Source: Lachnospiraceae bacterium
Lineage (GTDB): Bacteria; Bacillota; Clostridia; Lachnospirales; Lachnospiraceae
Direction: 5' to 3'
Assembly (NCBI GenBank): GCA_015057835.1
Contig: SVDL01000006.1
Location: forward strand, 1-57,938
Length of the DNA: 57,938 nt
The translations under genes were made by a program, and so were the position numbers. Shown piece by piece: positions 50,912 to 57,938 of the stretch (position 1 is its first letter; every line of letters begins with the position of its first letter). The notes below the pieces were generated by a model that was given only the letters and a program-made list of their open reading frames with translations, did not search any database and was not told where the DNA came from.

Positions 50912-51915
50912 CCAAGCTCTTTAGCACACAGGCTTTCAATCCAATCCCGTTTCCGGAGCACAGCAAGCCATTCCTCCGGAATATTCTCATATCCATAGAA
51001 GAGCCCGGCAAGCCCTCCGCAGACAGCACCGACGGTATCGGTGTCGTCTCCGAGATTGACGGCTGTCAGAAGCGCATCCCGGAAAGAATCCGTACCGGTC
51101 AGGCACCAGACAGCGGCTTCTATTGTATCGACCACATATCCACTGCTGCGGATTGCAGAAGACGGCTGATTCCGAAAATCATGCAGGTCACGAAGCCTGC
51201 CGTAGTGGGAGAGCGCAATTTCGGATTGCCGTTCCTGCTTATAGAATGCAAATCCCTCATCGATTCCCTTTTGAAGCAGTTCAGTCAGAGATTTCCCATC
51301 TGCAATGTCTCCTGCCTGCTTTCCCCGGAGAATCGCCCGGACCATAAAGTAATATAAACCGCAGGCTGCCTTCGCTCTCATGTGATTGTGCGTGAGTCCG
51401 GAAATCTGATGAATCGCAGAAATGGCTTCCTCATCGGTCATCCTGCCTGCTTTCTGCTGTTCATAGCAGTACAGGCAGACCGGCATGATGCGCATAAGGG
51501 AACCGTTTCCGTTATCATATACCTCCCGGCCGCCGCAGGTCTCAATATCCCTGTCTTTCAGATACCGGAAAATGGCTTCCGTAGTTCCCCTGCCGTTGTC
51601 AAATGCCTCCCCGAACGGAGTATATTCCCCCTTCGTCAACCACAGCACAAAACGGTCCATAACATCCGCCGCGTTGATTCCATTATTGTCCAGAATACTG
51701 GCAAATGTCGCCATCGTCATGCTTCCGTCATCCGTCCATGTGCCGACCGGCATATCATAGGTCCCGTGGCCAATCATTGTCGTGACCGGACGGGCGGCAA
51801 TCTCTTTCCGGCTTCGGAACTGCACCGGGCAGCCCAGCGCATCGCCGATTAAAACGCCAATGATACCATCTTTCCAAATGTTAATATTTTCGGGTTTTCT
51901 ATTCTCTTTTTTCAT
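50908..51915 (-). CDS. ADP-ribosylglycohydrolase family protein
   Basis: 335 residues of the DraG/ARH family, which removes ADP-ribose from arginine or other targets. IGVLIGDALGCPVQFRSR, MPVGTWTDDGSMTMATF (metal-binding TDD), NGNGSLMRIMPV and VNLGDDTDTVGAVCGGLAGL (second metal-binding set) are all family features. AGGAGGGC before ATG 51915 sets the start rather than 51996. No matching ADP-ribosyltransferase is in the window. Its upstream region contains the hairpin shared with the YccF gene. Confidence 0.9.
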   Translation of the reverse strand: MKKENRKPENINIWKDGIIGVLIGDALGCPVQFRSRKEIAARPVTTMIGHGTYDMPVGTWTDDGSMTMATFASILDNNGINAADVMDRFVLWLTKGEYTPFGEAFDNGRGTTEAIFRYLKDRDIETCGGREVYDNGNGSLMRIMPVCLYCYEQQKAGRMTDEEAISAIHQISGLTHNHMRAKAACGLYYFMVRAILRGKQAGDIADGKSLTELLQKGIDEGFAFYKQERQSEIALSHYGRLRDLHDFRNQPSSAIRSSGYVVDTIEAAVWCLTGTDSFRDALLTAVNLGDDTDTVGAVCGGLAGLFYGYENIPEEWLAVLRKRDWIESLCAKELG

Positions 51916-51994
51916 ATTGCCCTCCTTTGCTGCACTAGCGTTATAGTCTTTATCTCTTGCTGTGAAGCCAGTATAACAGGCGGTAAATGAAAAC

Positions 51995-52015
51995 AAGTCG
52001 CCTGGAAGGCGACTT
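51995..52015 (-). terminator. Hairpin between the YccF and ADP-ribosylglycohydrolase genes
   Basis: AAGTCGCCT (51995-52003), GGA loop, AGGCGACTT (52007-52015). On the minus strand it is followed by GTTTTCATT, fitting a terminator for the YccF gene that ends at 52046. Confidence 0.65.
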
Positions 52016-52045
52016 GGAAAAATAAAATCCGAAAATAGTACAATT

Positions 52046-52405
52046 TTATCTTACCCGTGCGCCAAACGGAATCAACGCCAGCTTTGCGATCTTAAAGAAC
52101 TGCGTGCCAAATGGAATACCGATGACCGTCATGCAAAGCAGAAGCCCCATGATCGCATTGGCAAGTGCCATTTCTATTCCAAAAAATAGGATCCATATAA
52201 GATTGGCGAGGAAGGAAACTGCTCCTCCGCCATATACTACTTCTTTCCCAAACGGGCAGAAAGATAATGCAGCAAATTTAAAACACTGCCTTCCATACGG
52301 AATCCCAACAATCGTAATACACCATAAAAACCCGGAAACCAACCACATCAGACCGCTGGCGATTCCGCCCAGGAAGAGCCAGAGGATATTGCCGATCAGA
52401 CTCAT
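52046..52405 (-). CDS. YccF-domain membrane protein
   Basis: 119 residues with two copies of the short YccF motif: WCITIVGIPYGRQCFKFAALSFCPFG and its later partner CMTVIGIPFGTQFFKIAKLALIPFG. About four membrane segments. The family (DUF307) is widespread and its role is unknown. A GGGAGT site precedes the ATG. It is the last gene of normal composition before the AT-rich defence region. Confidence 0.85.
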   Translation of the reverse strand: MSLIGNILWLFLGGIASGLMWLVSGFLWCITIVGIPYGRQCFKFAALSFCPFGKEVVYGGGAVSFLANLIWILFFGIEMALANAIMGLLLCMTVIGIPFGTQFFKIAKLALIPFGARVR

Positions 52406-52552
52406 GTTTGTTACTCCCTTCGTAGAATTTTTTACTATAGGGGTATTGTTGCAGATAAATCTGATGAATTTGTGAATTTATGAAAGCTAAATTTATTGGC
52501 GGGTATATCTTCTACAGTGTCTTTATTTATAGCTATTTCCGAAACACAGCAT

Positions 52553-53914
52553 TCATTGTTCATCGGCAGAAAGTCGTGTGTTTCGTACACTCGCTTCTGT
52601 CATAAAATCTAATAATATAGAATTCATATCATCATAAGATCTCCATTGCTCCGCTGTTGCGTTTACAAAAGTATAAGTGAATCCTTTTTTTATAAATTGG
52701 ACGATCTCGTCCGCTGCATATCCTGTTTCCTCCTTGATTTTCTTTTCCGTTATGGCAATTACCTCATGCGCCGCCAAATTTCGAATGCTAATTTCTATGC
52801 TCCTCAATGCTTCTGCCAGTTCTGACAAATCAATATTTTCTGACATTTCCTCTATGATTGAAAGAAGAGCTTCCGAACTAAGATATCCATATTTGAAGTC
52901 GTATGAAAATCGTTTTTGAAGAACATTTTCCAACGGTGTATTTTGGAGCTTTCTTCTGCTCCAGCATAGTCCACCTCTCTTATATTCACAAAAGTCCTTC
53001 ACTTTAAGACCAAATTGTTTCTGAATAATCTGATCGAAAAGATTTACAAGCAGGGGCGTAATGCATCTTATAAAATCGCCGTACTCCCCTCTTCTATATT
53101 TTATATCTACCATCAACGCATATTCGAAAAAGGGAGCGTATTCTTTTTGACGTACTGGATAGTCAAATCTCATACCTGCCCCTCGGAACCCTTTAATTGG
53201 ATTATTCACCAAAAGCAGTCTTTTTTCTGCCATTTCAAGATAATCACATATTTCCTTCTTTGTGGAAGCCAGAAGGGTCTCTGCAACCCCTCTTGCCGCA
53301 CGATAATCATAAACACCAACATGTTTTTTAATGATTTCGTATTTCATTAAATCACTTAATGTTGGGCAGCTTACTTCCGTACAACGATTAATAAAACCCG
53401 GCTTATTGTCCTCATTCAGTTCCCACAGTTCATCAAGAGCATAATTTCTGGAATGCTCATGCTCATTCATCTTTTCTTCCGGGGTGTAAACCTGTATCAT
53501 TTTTGCCGGAAATTCACCGATAGTGTTTAGAACGATAAGACTGCTTTTCATAGCCGGTGTTCCGGAAGAAACATTTAGAAGAAGTGTATCTTCTGCAGTC
53601 ATATTGTCGGTGATATCAAAAAGGATATCTCGATATTCCGTGTAAAAATAATCATATTTCTGAACATACTGAAGGTCTGGCTTTTCAATAATCTGGTATG
53701 TTACTTTTCTTTCCTGCTTTGCCGCCAGTCTCTCCAGACATTCTATATATCGGTTGTCTTTACGGTGCTTCTCCAGTATTTCTGCAGACATATAGAGGAT
53801 GACTGTATCGGGTTTGTACACTCTGCAAATATGTAAAAGAGATCCGTCCTGCATATTTTTTTCTGCTATAGGATCTGTTCCCCCAACAGGGGAAAATAAT
53901 ATAGTTTTTCCCAT
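52553..53914 (-). CDS. csm6: Csm6, cyclic-oligoadenylate-activated CRISPR ribonuclease (type III-A)
   Basis: 453 residues. The N-terminal CARF domain has FSPVGGTDPI and LLLNVSSGTPAMKSSLIVL, the loops that bind cyclic oligoadenylate in Csm6 proteins. The C-terminal HEPN domain carries the RNase motif RxxxxH at Arg378-His383 (RNLAAH). When Cas10 senses target RNA it makes cyclic oligoadenylates, and Csm6 then degrades RNA non-specifically. No cas10 or csm2-5 gene lies in the window, so the activator must come from elsewhere or is lost. AAAGGA precedes the ATG. It lies 15 bases after the cas2 remnant, the standard cas1-cas2-csm6 order. Base composition is AT-rich. Confidence 0.85.
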   Translation of the reverse strand: MGKTILFSPVGGTDPIAEKNMQDGSLLHICRVYKPDTVILYMSAEILEKHRKDNRYIECLERLAAKQERKVTYQIIEKPDLQYVQKYDYFYTEYRDILFDITDNMTAEDTLLLNVSSGTPAMKSSLIVLNTIGEFPAKMIQVYTPEEKMNEHEHSRNYALDELWELNEDNKPGFINRCTEVSCPTLSDLMKYEIIKKHVGVYDYRAARGVAETLLASTKKEICDYLEMAEKRLLLVNNPIKGFRGAGMRFDYPVRQKEYAPFFEYALMVDIKYRRGEYGDFIRCITPLLVNLFDQIIQKQFGLKVKDFCEYKRGGLCWSRRKLQNTPLENVLQKRFSYDFKYGYLSSEALLSIIEEMSENIDLSELAEALRSIEISIRNLAAHEVIAITEKKIKEETGYAADEIVQFIKKGFTYTFVNATAEQWRSYDDMNSILLDFMTEASVRNTRLSADEQ

Positions 53915-53929
53915 CTTCAGCTTTTCCTT

Positions 53930-54177
53930 TCAGATAATAATGACATCCTCTGCCTTCGGTTCAACATTTGTTCCAAACAATGTTACTTCACCGGAACCAA
54001 CCATCCGATAAACTCTTATACTATCCTCATCTGGATTGATACATTTCCAAATACTTGAATAGTTTCCAATGTTTCTAACGGTATACTACGAATCATTTCG
54101 TCTTTGTGTTTTATTTCTACACGGTTTCCATGAATTCCAATAACGGATCCCTGTTCGTTTACATATAAATAACTCAT
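53930..54177 (-). pseudogene. cas1-cas2 remnant: start of cas1 joined to end of cas2
   Basis: With AAGGAGA in front, ATG 54177 opens a frame that reads as the N-terminal beta domain of Cas1: MSYLYVNEQGSVIGIHGNR, then EMIRSIPLETLETIQVFGNV. It stops at 54016 after 53 residues, whereas Cas1 has about 330. In another frame the DNA continues as INPDEDSIRVYRM and ends KAEDVIII with a stop at 53930, which reads as the C-terminus of Cas2. A deletion from inside cas1 to near the end of cas2, around 54020-54040, explains both. The integrase complex is therefore absent here. Csm6 follows in the expected position. Confidence 0.75.
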
Positions 54178-54316
54178 GATAAATTCCTTCTCCTTTCATT
54201 ATTACATAGGAGAACTTTCCTTGGTCTATAATCAAAAATCTGCTCTCATGATTATCAACAAATGTTAATTTATATGCCCTCAGGTGGGAGCTAAATATCT
54301 CTATAATCCTGAAAAC

Positions 54317-54958
54317 GTTCCCGTCCCCTTACGGGGGATCTATATCTCTAAATGTTACACAAAACACAATGGTGTTATTTATGTGTTTCCGTCCCCTTAC
54401 GGGGATCTATATCTCTAAATTTTCAAGCTGTCACGCGATGACGCGCGCAAGGCTGTTTCCGTCCCCTTACGGGGATCTATATCTCTAAATAACGAAGTCG
54501 TTATCAATGGTTATTCCGTCGGTGTTTCCGTCCCCTTACGGGGATCTATATCTCTAAATCGAAAAGCAGGCTTATACAGTAATCATCAGAGGGTTTCCGT
54601 CCCCTTACGGGGATCTATATCTCTAAATCACTGCAACCCTCTCCGACCGCAAAGCGGCACAGTGTTTCCGTCCCCTTACGGGGATCTATATCTCTAAATG
54701 AAAAAATACAATGATGAACAACAGACCGTTTGAGGTTTCCGTCCCCTTACGGGGATCTATATCTCTAAATACAACTGGGTGACACAAATGGACGACTGGC
54801 AGGGCGTTTCCGTCCCCTTACGGGGATCTATATCTCTAAATATATAGTTTAATGTTGTTCCGTCATCATCTAAGTTTCCGTCCCCTTACGGGGATCTATA
54901 TCTCTAAATTTTGGGAGTGTAAGCGTAGACAAAGGGTACAATGGTTTCCGTCCCCTTA
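54317..54958 (-). CRISPR. CRISPR array: nine full repeats, nine spacers, tenth repeat truncated
   Basis: The 36-base repeat reads, plus strand, GTTTCCGTCCCCTTAC then GGGGATCTATATCTCTAAAT. Repeats start at 54317 (degenerate, 37 bases), 54385, 54455, 54524, 54593, 54664, 54735, 54806 and 54874. A tenth at 54944 stops after 15 bases. Spacers are 31-35 bases. Read on the minus strand the repeat ends GGGGACGGAAAC, the style of type III-A repeats with an ACGGAAAC crRNA handle, so transcription is probably leftward. The degenerate repeat is then the trailer end and the truncated one the leader end; the leader is missing. CCCC-TTAC-GGGG gives a short stem. Confidence 0.95.
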
Positions 54959-55375
54959 AATGAAATGGTGGATGTATATTCGCCTAATGCGCTTCAAAAC
55001 CTTGGCTTTTTTGAATTCACGGTTGATAGAGATCATATTCCCGGTCTAAAGAAACAAAACCTTTCTTCACATGATGTTGCCGATATTATAAATGTGTGCC
55101 TTCAAACTATGATGCGAGATGCCGCAATAGATTATTCTGTATCTCTCAATAAAACCGACAAGGCAAATTTATTTCAATGGAAAGATAATATAAAATCTGG
55201 ATTTGAATACGTGGACAAAAGGGCGAGTGGCGGGAGTCTCTGGATTATTATAGGAGAAGAAGAGGGAAAGCCTCTAATTGAACGGTGTAAAGCATTAGGA
55301 ATGTCATTTGCATTTACAGAAAAAGGTGGAAGAGCTAGTAAAAAAAGACCTGCTTGGTATTCTCTCCATTCATAA
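54941..55375 (+). CDS. Orphan reading frame fused to the broken end of the CRISPR array
   Basis: 144 residues from an ATG at 54941 that lies inside the last spacer; ATG 54965 is the first ATG past the array. The junction is at about 54958. I do not recognise the protein. The frame is well formed in codon use (AT-rich, like the helicase) and has a basic C-terminal segment (GGRASKKRPAWYSL) preceded by GGSLWIIIGEEEGKPLIERC. It is most simply the C-terminal part of a larger gene whose 5' end was removed by the event that cut the array. Whether it is expressed is unknown. Confidence 0.45.
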   Translation: MVSVPLNEMVDVYSPNALQNLGFFEFTVDRDHIPGLKKQNLSSHDVADIINVCLQTMMRDAAIDYSVSLNKTDKANLFQWKDNIKSGFEYVDKRASGGSLWIIIGEEEGKPLIERCKALGMSFAFTEKGGRASKKRPAWYSLHS

Positions 55376-55423
55376 TAATTTGAATTTCTATGTAGTTCTT
55401 TTCGATCTATAGCTCAGAAAACT

Positions 55424-57938
55424 ATGACAGAAAAAAACAATAATCAAGAAATGATACAGATGTCCGAAGGGAAAAAAGAAAAGAATTTTAATAATTGTCC
55501 CTTTAAAGTTACATTACCACAAATAACGGTAATGGATGGTTTCATTTATCTTGTTTTTCAAATACAGTCAAAACCAGGAATCAAAGTAGACATTTCATTA
55601 AATGAAGTATTTTTTTCGGATAAACTTCATCGAAAATACAATGAATATTATTTGGATAAGTGTAAACAAAAAGATATTCTGAATAAAAACTATGCATTAC
55701 ACATCCCGATCGAAAAGAAGAACTTTCTTCGTGCGGATTCAAAATTAAACCTTACTTTTCTGACAAGTAATCAGCATAAATATGAAATAGACTATGCGTT
55801 TAGAACGAATACCGGTTATGAGCTGAATTATGTTATGGAAAGCAGACTAGATAATGAGGAGCAGAGACGATTAGAAGATAGTCTGTATCAATCAAAACAG
55901 AGAGAAAACCAGGTAGTCAAAGTAGATAATACTCTTCTTAGTGAGTCTTTCAAAAGCAGAGAAGAAAAGACTACTTTAACTGTTCAGGTACCTTCGATTG
56001 AGAAATATAAAAAGGCATTGCTTCGCGAAAAGTATTTTCTTAAGAATGAAGGTGGCCGCAAGTATCGATTGACTAATGGTAGGCTTATTAATCAAAAAGA
56101 TGATTTATGTACGTACAGTTTCGAAATGGAAGCGGAGCTGAATCTTACAGACGATGCGCCTATTACCCTTTATGTGGGATCAAATGTGTCGACAGGGAAT
56201 GTGCTCGTCTGTGACGGATTTGAGATTATTGTAATTATTGATAAAAACTTTGGCATTAATATTGGGCAGGCAATGCTTGGCGTTGAGCCTTGGAAACTAC
56301 TCGAAGCGTTAGTCGAGAAACTAGATAATATTCAGCCAAGTAGCCAATTAGTGATGAAGCTAATTAATGAGGGCCCAACACTAGCGATAAATGCTCCGCT
56401 GTCATCGATTCCTAAGGGGCAATTGGCGGCTCTAAACGCAGAAAAAAATAATGATATTACTGTGATATGGGGGCCTCCTGGCACAGGAAAGACCTATACC
56501 ATGGCACAAATTGCAAAAGATGAACTTCAGAATGGAAAATCCATTCTGATTGTTTCTCATAGTAATGTATCTGTAGATGGTGTCGTAAAACAGACTGCAG
56601 CAGTATTGAGAGAAATCGGTTTGGGAAACTATCTTGCAGAAGGGAAAGTGCTACGGTATGGATATGTAAGAGATGAACAATTAAAAAATGATTCCAATGC
56701 TGTAGCATATAGCTATGCTCTGAGCCGAAGATCTGATTTGCAACGTAGGATGGATCAATTCTGCCAGCTTAGGGAAAAGCTAAAGAAAAATGGAGAGTAT
56801 AACACATATAAAGGAGAGCAGGTAGAAAGCGAGTTAAAAAAGCTAAGAGCGGAAATTCGGATAGAAGAGCGGCAATATGCTGCGAGGGCTAAACTGGTCG
56901 CAACGACAATTTCAAAAGTGACCGTTGATCCACTCTTTGAAGATAAAAAATACGATATTGTCATGTTTGACGAAGCTAGTATGGCTTACGTCCCTCAGAT
57001 TTTCTGTGCAGCATCTTATGCGAAAGAAAAACTGGTTTTAGTTGGCGATTTCAGACAATTAGCACCAATCGTTCAATCGGAGGCGAAATCTGTACTCGAA
57101 ACAGATATTTTTTCATACCTTCATATCAACGATGGAATGAAAGTATGTGCACATCCGTGGTTGGTAATGCTAAATGAACAGCGCAGAATGCATCCATTGA
57201 TTTCTGCATTTTCAAATAAATATATTTACAATAATCTGCTACTGGATCATAAGAGTGTATGGTCGAATAAAGATAGTATAGTACAGAAAGAGCCCTTTGC
57301 AGGCAATGCTATTAATCTTATTAACTTGTCAGGGACGTATTGTGCTGCAATGAAGAATAGTGATAATTCACGGTTCAATATTATAAGTGCAGTTATCTCT
57401 TTTTCTAGTGCTCTTCAAGCGGAGATAGATGGAGAAAAGAATGTCGGCATAATTACTCCCTATGCAGCGCAGACGCGACTGATCCGTGCTATGATTCAGG
57501 ATTACAGAAAAAATGGAATAACTGAAATATCTTGCTCTACTGTACATCAATTTCAAGGATCAGAGAGAAATCTGATAATTTTTGATGCTGTTGAAAGTTA
57601 TCCATCTGCAAAAGTTGGGTGGCTTATGGGAAAGCAGATGGGTTCCGTTTCCAGACTGGTTAATGTTGCCGTGACACGGGCTAGGGGAAAGCTGATAGCA
57701 GTTGCAAACAGTACTTTTTGGGAAAATAAACTCAGAGGAACCGACCATATTTTTTATCGTCTGTTGCAGTATCTTTTCACTGAAGGAAATGTGGTTTCAG
57801 CAAAAGATAAAAACCTTAACCGTTTTATTCAACAGTTGCCTTCTACAAGAAATATTATTAATTATAATCAGATAGAGTTAGCTGTTGATGCTTTAATAAC
57901 AGATATTAGAAAAGCGCAAGATAAAATTGTTATTTCGA
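55424..57938 (+). CDS. Superfamily 1 (UPF1/Dna2-like) helicase, incomplete at the window end
   Basis: At least 838 residues, open to the last base. The first 330 residues are an unassigned N-terminal domain. Helicase motifs then follow in order: Walker A GPPGTGKTYTMAQIA, motif II MFDEASMAYVPQ, motif III LVGDFRQLAPI, LNEQRRMHPLISAF, GIITPYAAQTRLIRAMI, motif V STVHQFQGSERNLIIFDA and motif VI LVNVAVTRARGKLI. The last visible residues (ALITDIRKAQDKIVIS) look like the lead-in to a phospholipase D-type nuclease domain, a common fusion partner, but the window ends there. Such proteins are frequent in defence islands. The gene is AT-rich, in keeping with the neighbouring CRISPR locus. The ATG at 55424 has a weak ribosome binding site. 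Confidence 0.85.
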   Translation, partial: MTEKNNNQEMIQMSEGKKEKNFNNCPFKVTLPQITVMDGFIYLVFQIQSKPGIKVDISLNEVFFSDKLHRKYNEYYLDKCKQKDILNKNYALHIPIEKKNFLRADSKLNLTFLTSNQHKYEIDYAFRTNTGYELNYVMESRLDNEEQRRLEDSLYQSKQRENQVVKVDNTLLSESFKSREEKTTLTVQVPSIEKYKKALLREKYFLKNEGGRKYRLTNGRLINQKDDLCTYSFEMEAELNLTDDAPITLYVGSNVSTGNVLVCDGFEIIVIIDKNFGINIGQAMLGVEPWKLLEALVEKLDNIQPSSQLVMKLINEGPTLAINAPLSSIPKGQLAALNAEKNNDITVIWGPPGTGKTYTMAQIAKDELQNGKSILIVSHSNVSVDGVVKQTAAVLREIGLGNYLAEGKVLRYGYVRDEQLKNDSNAVAYSYALSRRSDLQRRMDQFCQLREKLKKNGEYNTYKGEQVESELKKLRAEIRIEERQYAARAKLVATTISKVTVDPLFEDKKYDIVMFDEASMAYVPQIFCAASYAKEKLVLVGDFRQLAPIVQSEAKSVLETDIFSYLHINDGMKVCAHPWLVMLNEQRRMHPLISAFSNKYIYNNLLLDHKSVWSNKDSIVQKEPFAGNAINLINLSGTYCAAMKNSDNSRFNIISAVISFSSALQAEIDGEKNVGIITPYAAQTRLIRAMIQDYRKNGITEISCSTVHQFQGSERNLIIFDAVESYPSAKVGWLMGKQMGSVSRLVNVAVTRARGKLIAVANSTFWENKLRGTDHIFYRLLQYLFTEGNVVSAKDKNLNRFIQQLPSTRNIINYNQIELAVDALITDIRKAQDKIVIS

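Noticed and set aside
54016..54177. A complete small protein of 53 residues
   Set aside because: The sequence matches the start of Cas1 and lies where cas1 belongs; the following out-of-frame Cas2-like end shows it is a remnant.
1..57938. tRNA, rRNA, riboswitch or insertion sequence
   Set aside because: No T-loop plus CCA-type fold, rRNA segment, known riboswitch core or transposase frame was recognised by reading. A covariance-model scan was not possible.

Overview
The window looks like a chromosomal segment of a Gram-positive anaerobe of the Clostridia, most likely a Lachnospiraceae-type gut bacterium. The reasons are the Bacillus/Clostridia-type cluster of decarboxylase, holB, ricT (yaaT), trmN (yabB) and rsmI, strong AGGAGG-type ribosome binding sites, a transketolase split into two genes, FadR-type GntR regulators, DUF3160 and DUF2284 proteins, and a type III CRISPR remnant. 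Bases 1 to about 52,000 are GC-rich. From about 52,400 to the right end the sequence is visibly AT-rich and carries defence genes, which suggests an acquired island. Genus-level placement is not possible from the sequence. I saw no rRNA or tRNA genes.

Layout. 0.3-5.9 kb: cell-envelope genes (a VanY-type lipoprotein peptidase, a membrane-anchored protein, a DUF3160 protein, a two-helix membrane protein) and a flavin reductase-like protein. 5.9-16.1 kb: a housekeeping run with glutamate racemase (carrying an unusual N-terminal extension), an Orn/Lys/Arg decarboxylase-like enzyme, a guanylate kinase-like protein, holB, ricT, trmN, an E2-like acyltransferase, an acyl-CoA synthetase and rsmI. 16.1-20.4 kb: recQ and pncB on the minus strand, then a degenerate cation diffusion facilitator. 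20.6-28.2 kb: a carbon-use cluster of unknown substrate (zinc alcohol dehydrogenase, split transketolase, two GntR regulators, VOC protein, short-chain dehydrogenase, GarR-like reductase), with several palindromic repeats in its gaps.

28.3-41.0 kb: a mosaic. It includes a DUF2284 protein, a methyltransferase and a MATE exporter, an Lrp regulator overlapping a stand-alone RNA polymerase alpha-CTD-like protein, and a radical SAM enzyme translationally coupled to a membrane protein with a Cys-x-Cys tail. It also has a GNAT, a NagB-fold protein, a CoA-transferase/PucR chimera, an Uma2 protein and an internally deleted pyruvate kinase. 41.3-49.5 kb: a GltD-like oxidoreductase, then a likely glucarate/aldarate operon: GntP-type permease, amidohydrolase, PrpR_N regulator with a broken ATPase, glucarate dehydratase and a DapA-family lyase. 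The GarR-like reductase at 27.3 kb could act on a product of this route. 49.6-52.4 kb: a second GNAT nearly identical in sequence to the first, a nitrilase-family enzyme, an ADP-ribosylglycohydrolase and a YccF protein.

52.5-57.9 kb: a decayed type III-A CRISPR locus. Csm6 is intact. cas1 and cas2 are collapsed into one scar of about 250 bp. The array has nine full repeats and is cut off inside a tenth at its inferred leader end, running straight into an orphan reading frame. A superfamily 1 helicase follows and leaves the window unfinished.

The best candidates for a new system are the radical SAM / Cys-rich membrane protein pair (33.9-36.6 kb) and the stand-alone alpha-CTD protein coupled to an Lrp regulator (31.5-32.4 kb). 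A separate theme is that four loci (PucR chimera, pyruvate kinase, cas1-cas2, CRISPR array end) look like products of gene-internal deletion.
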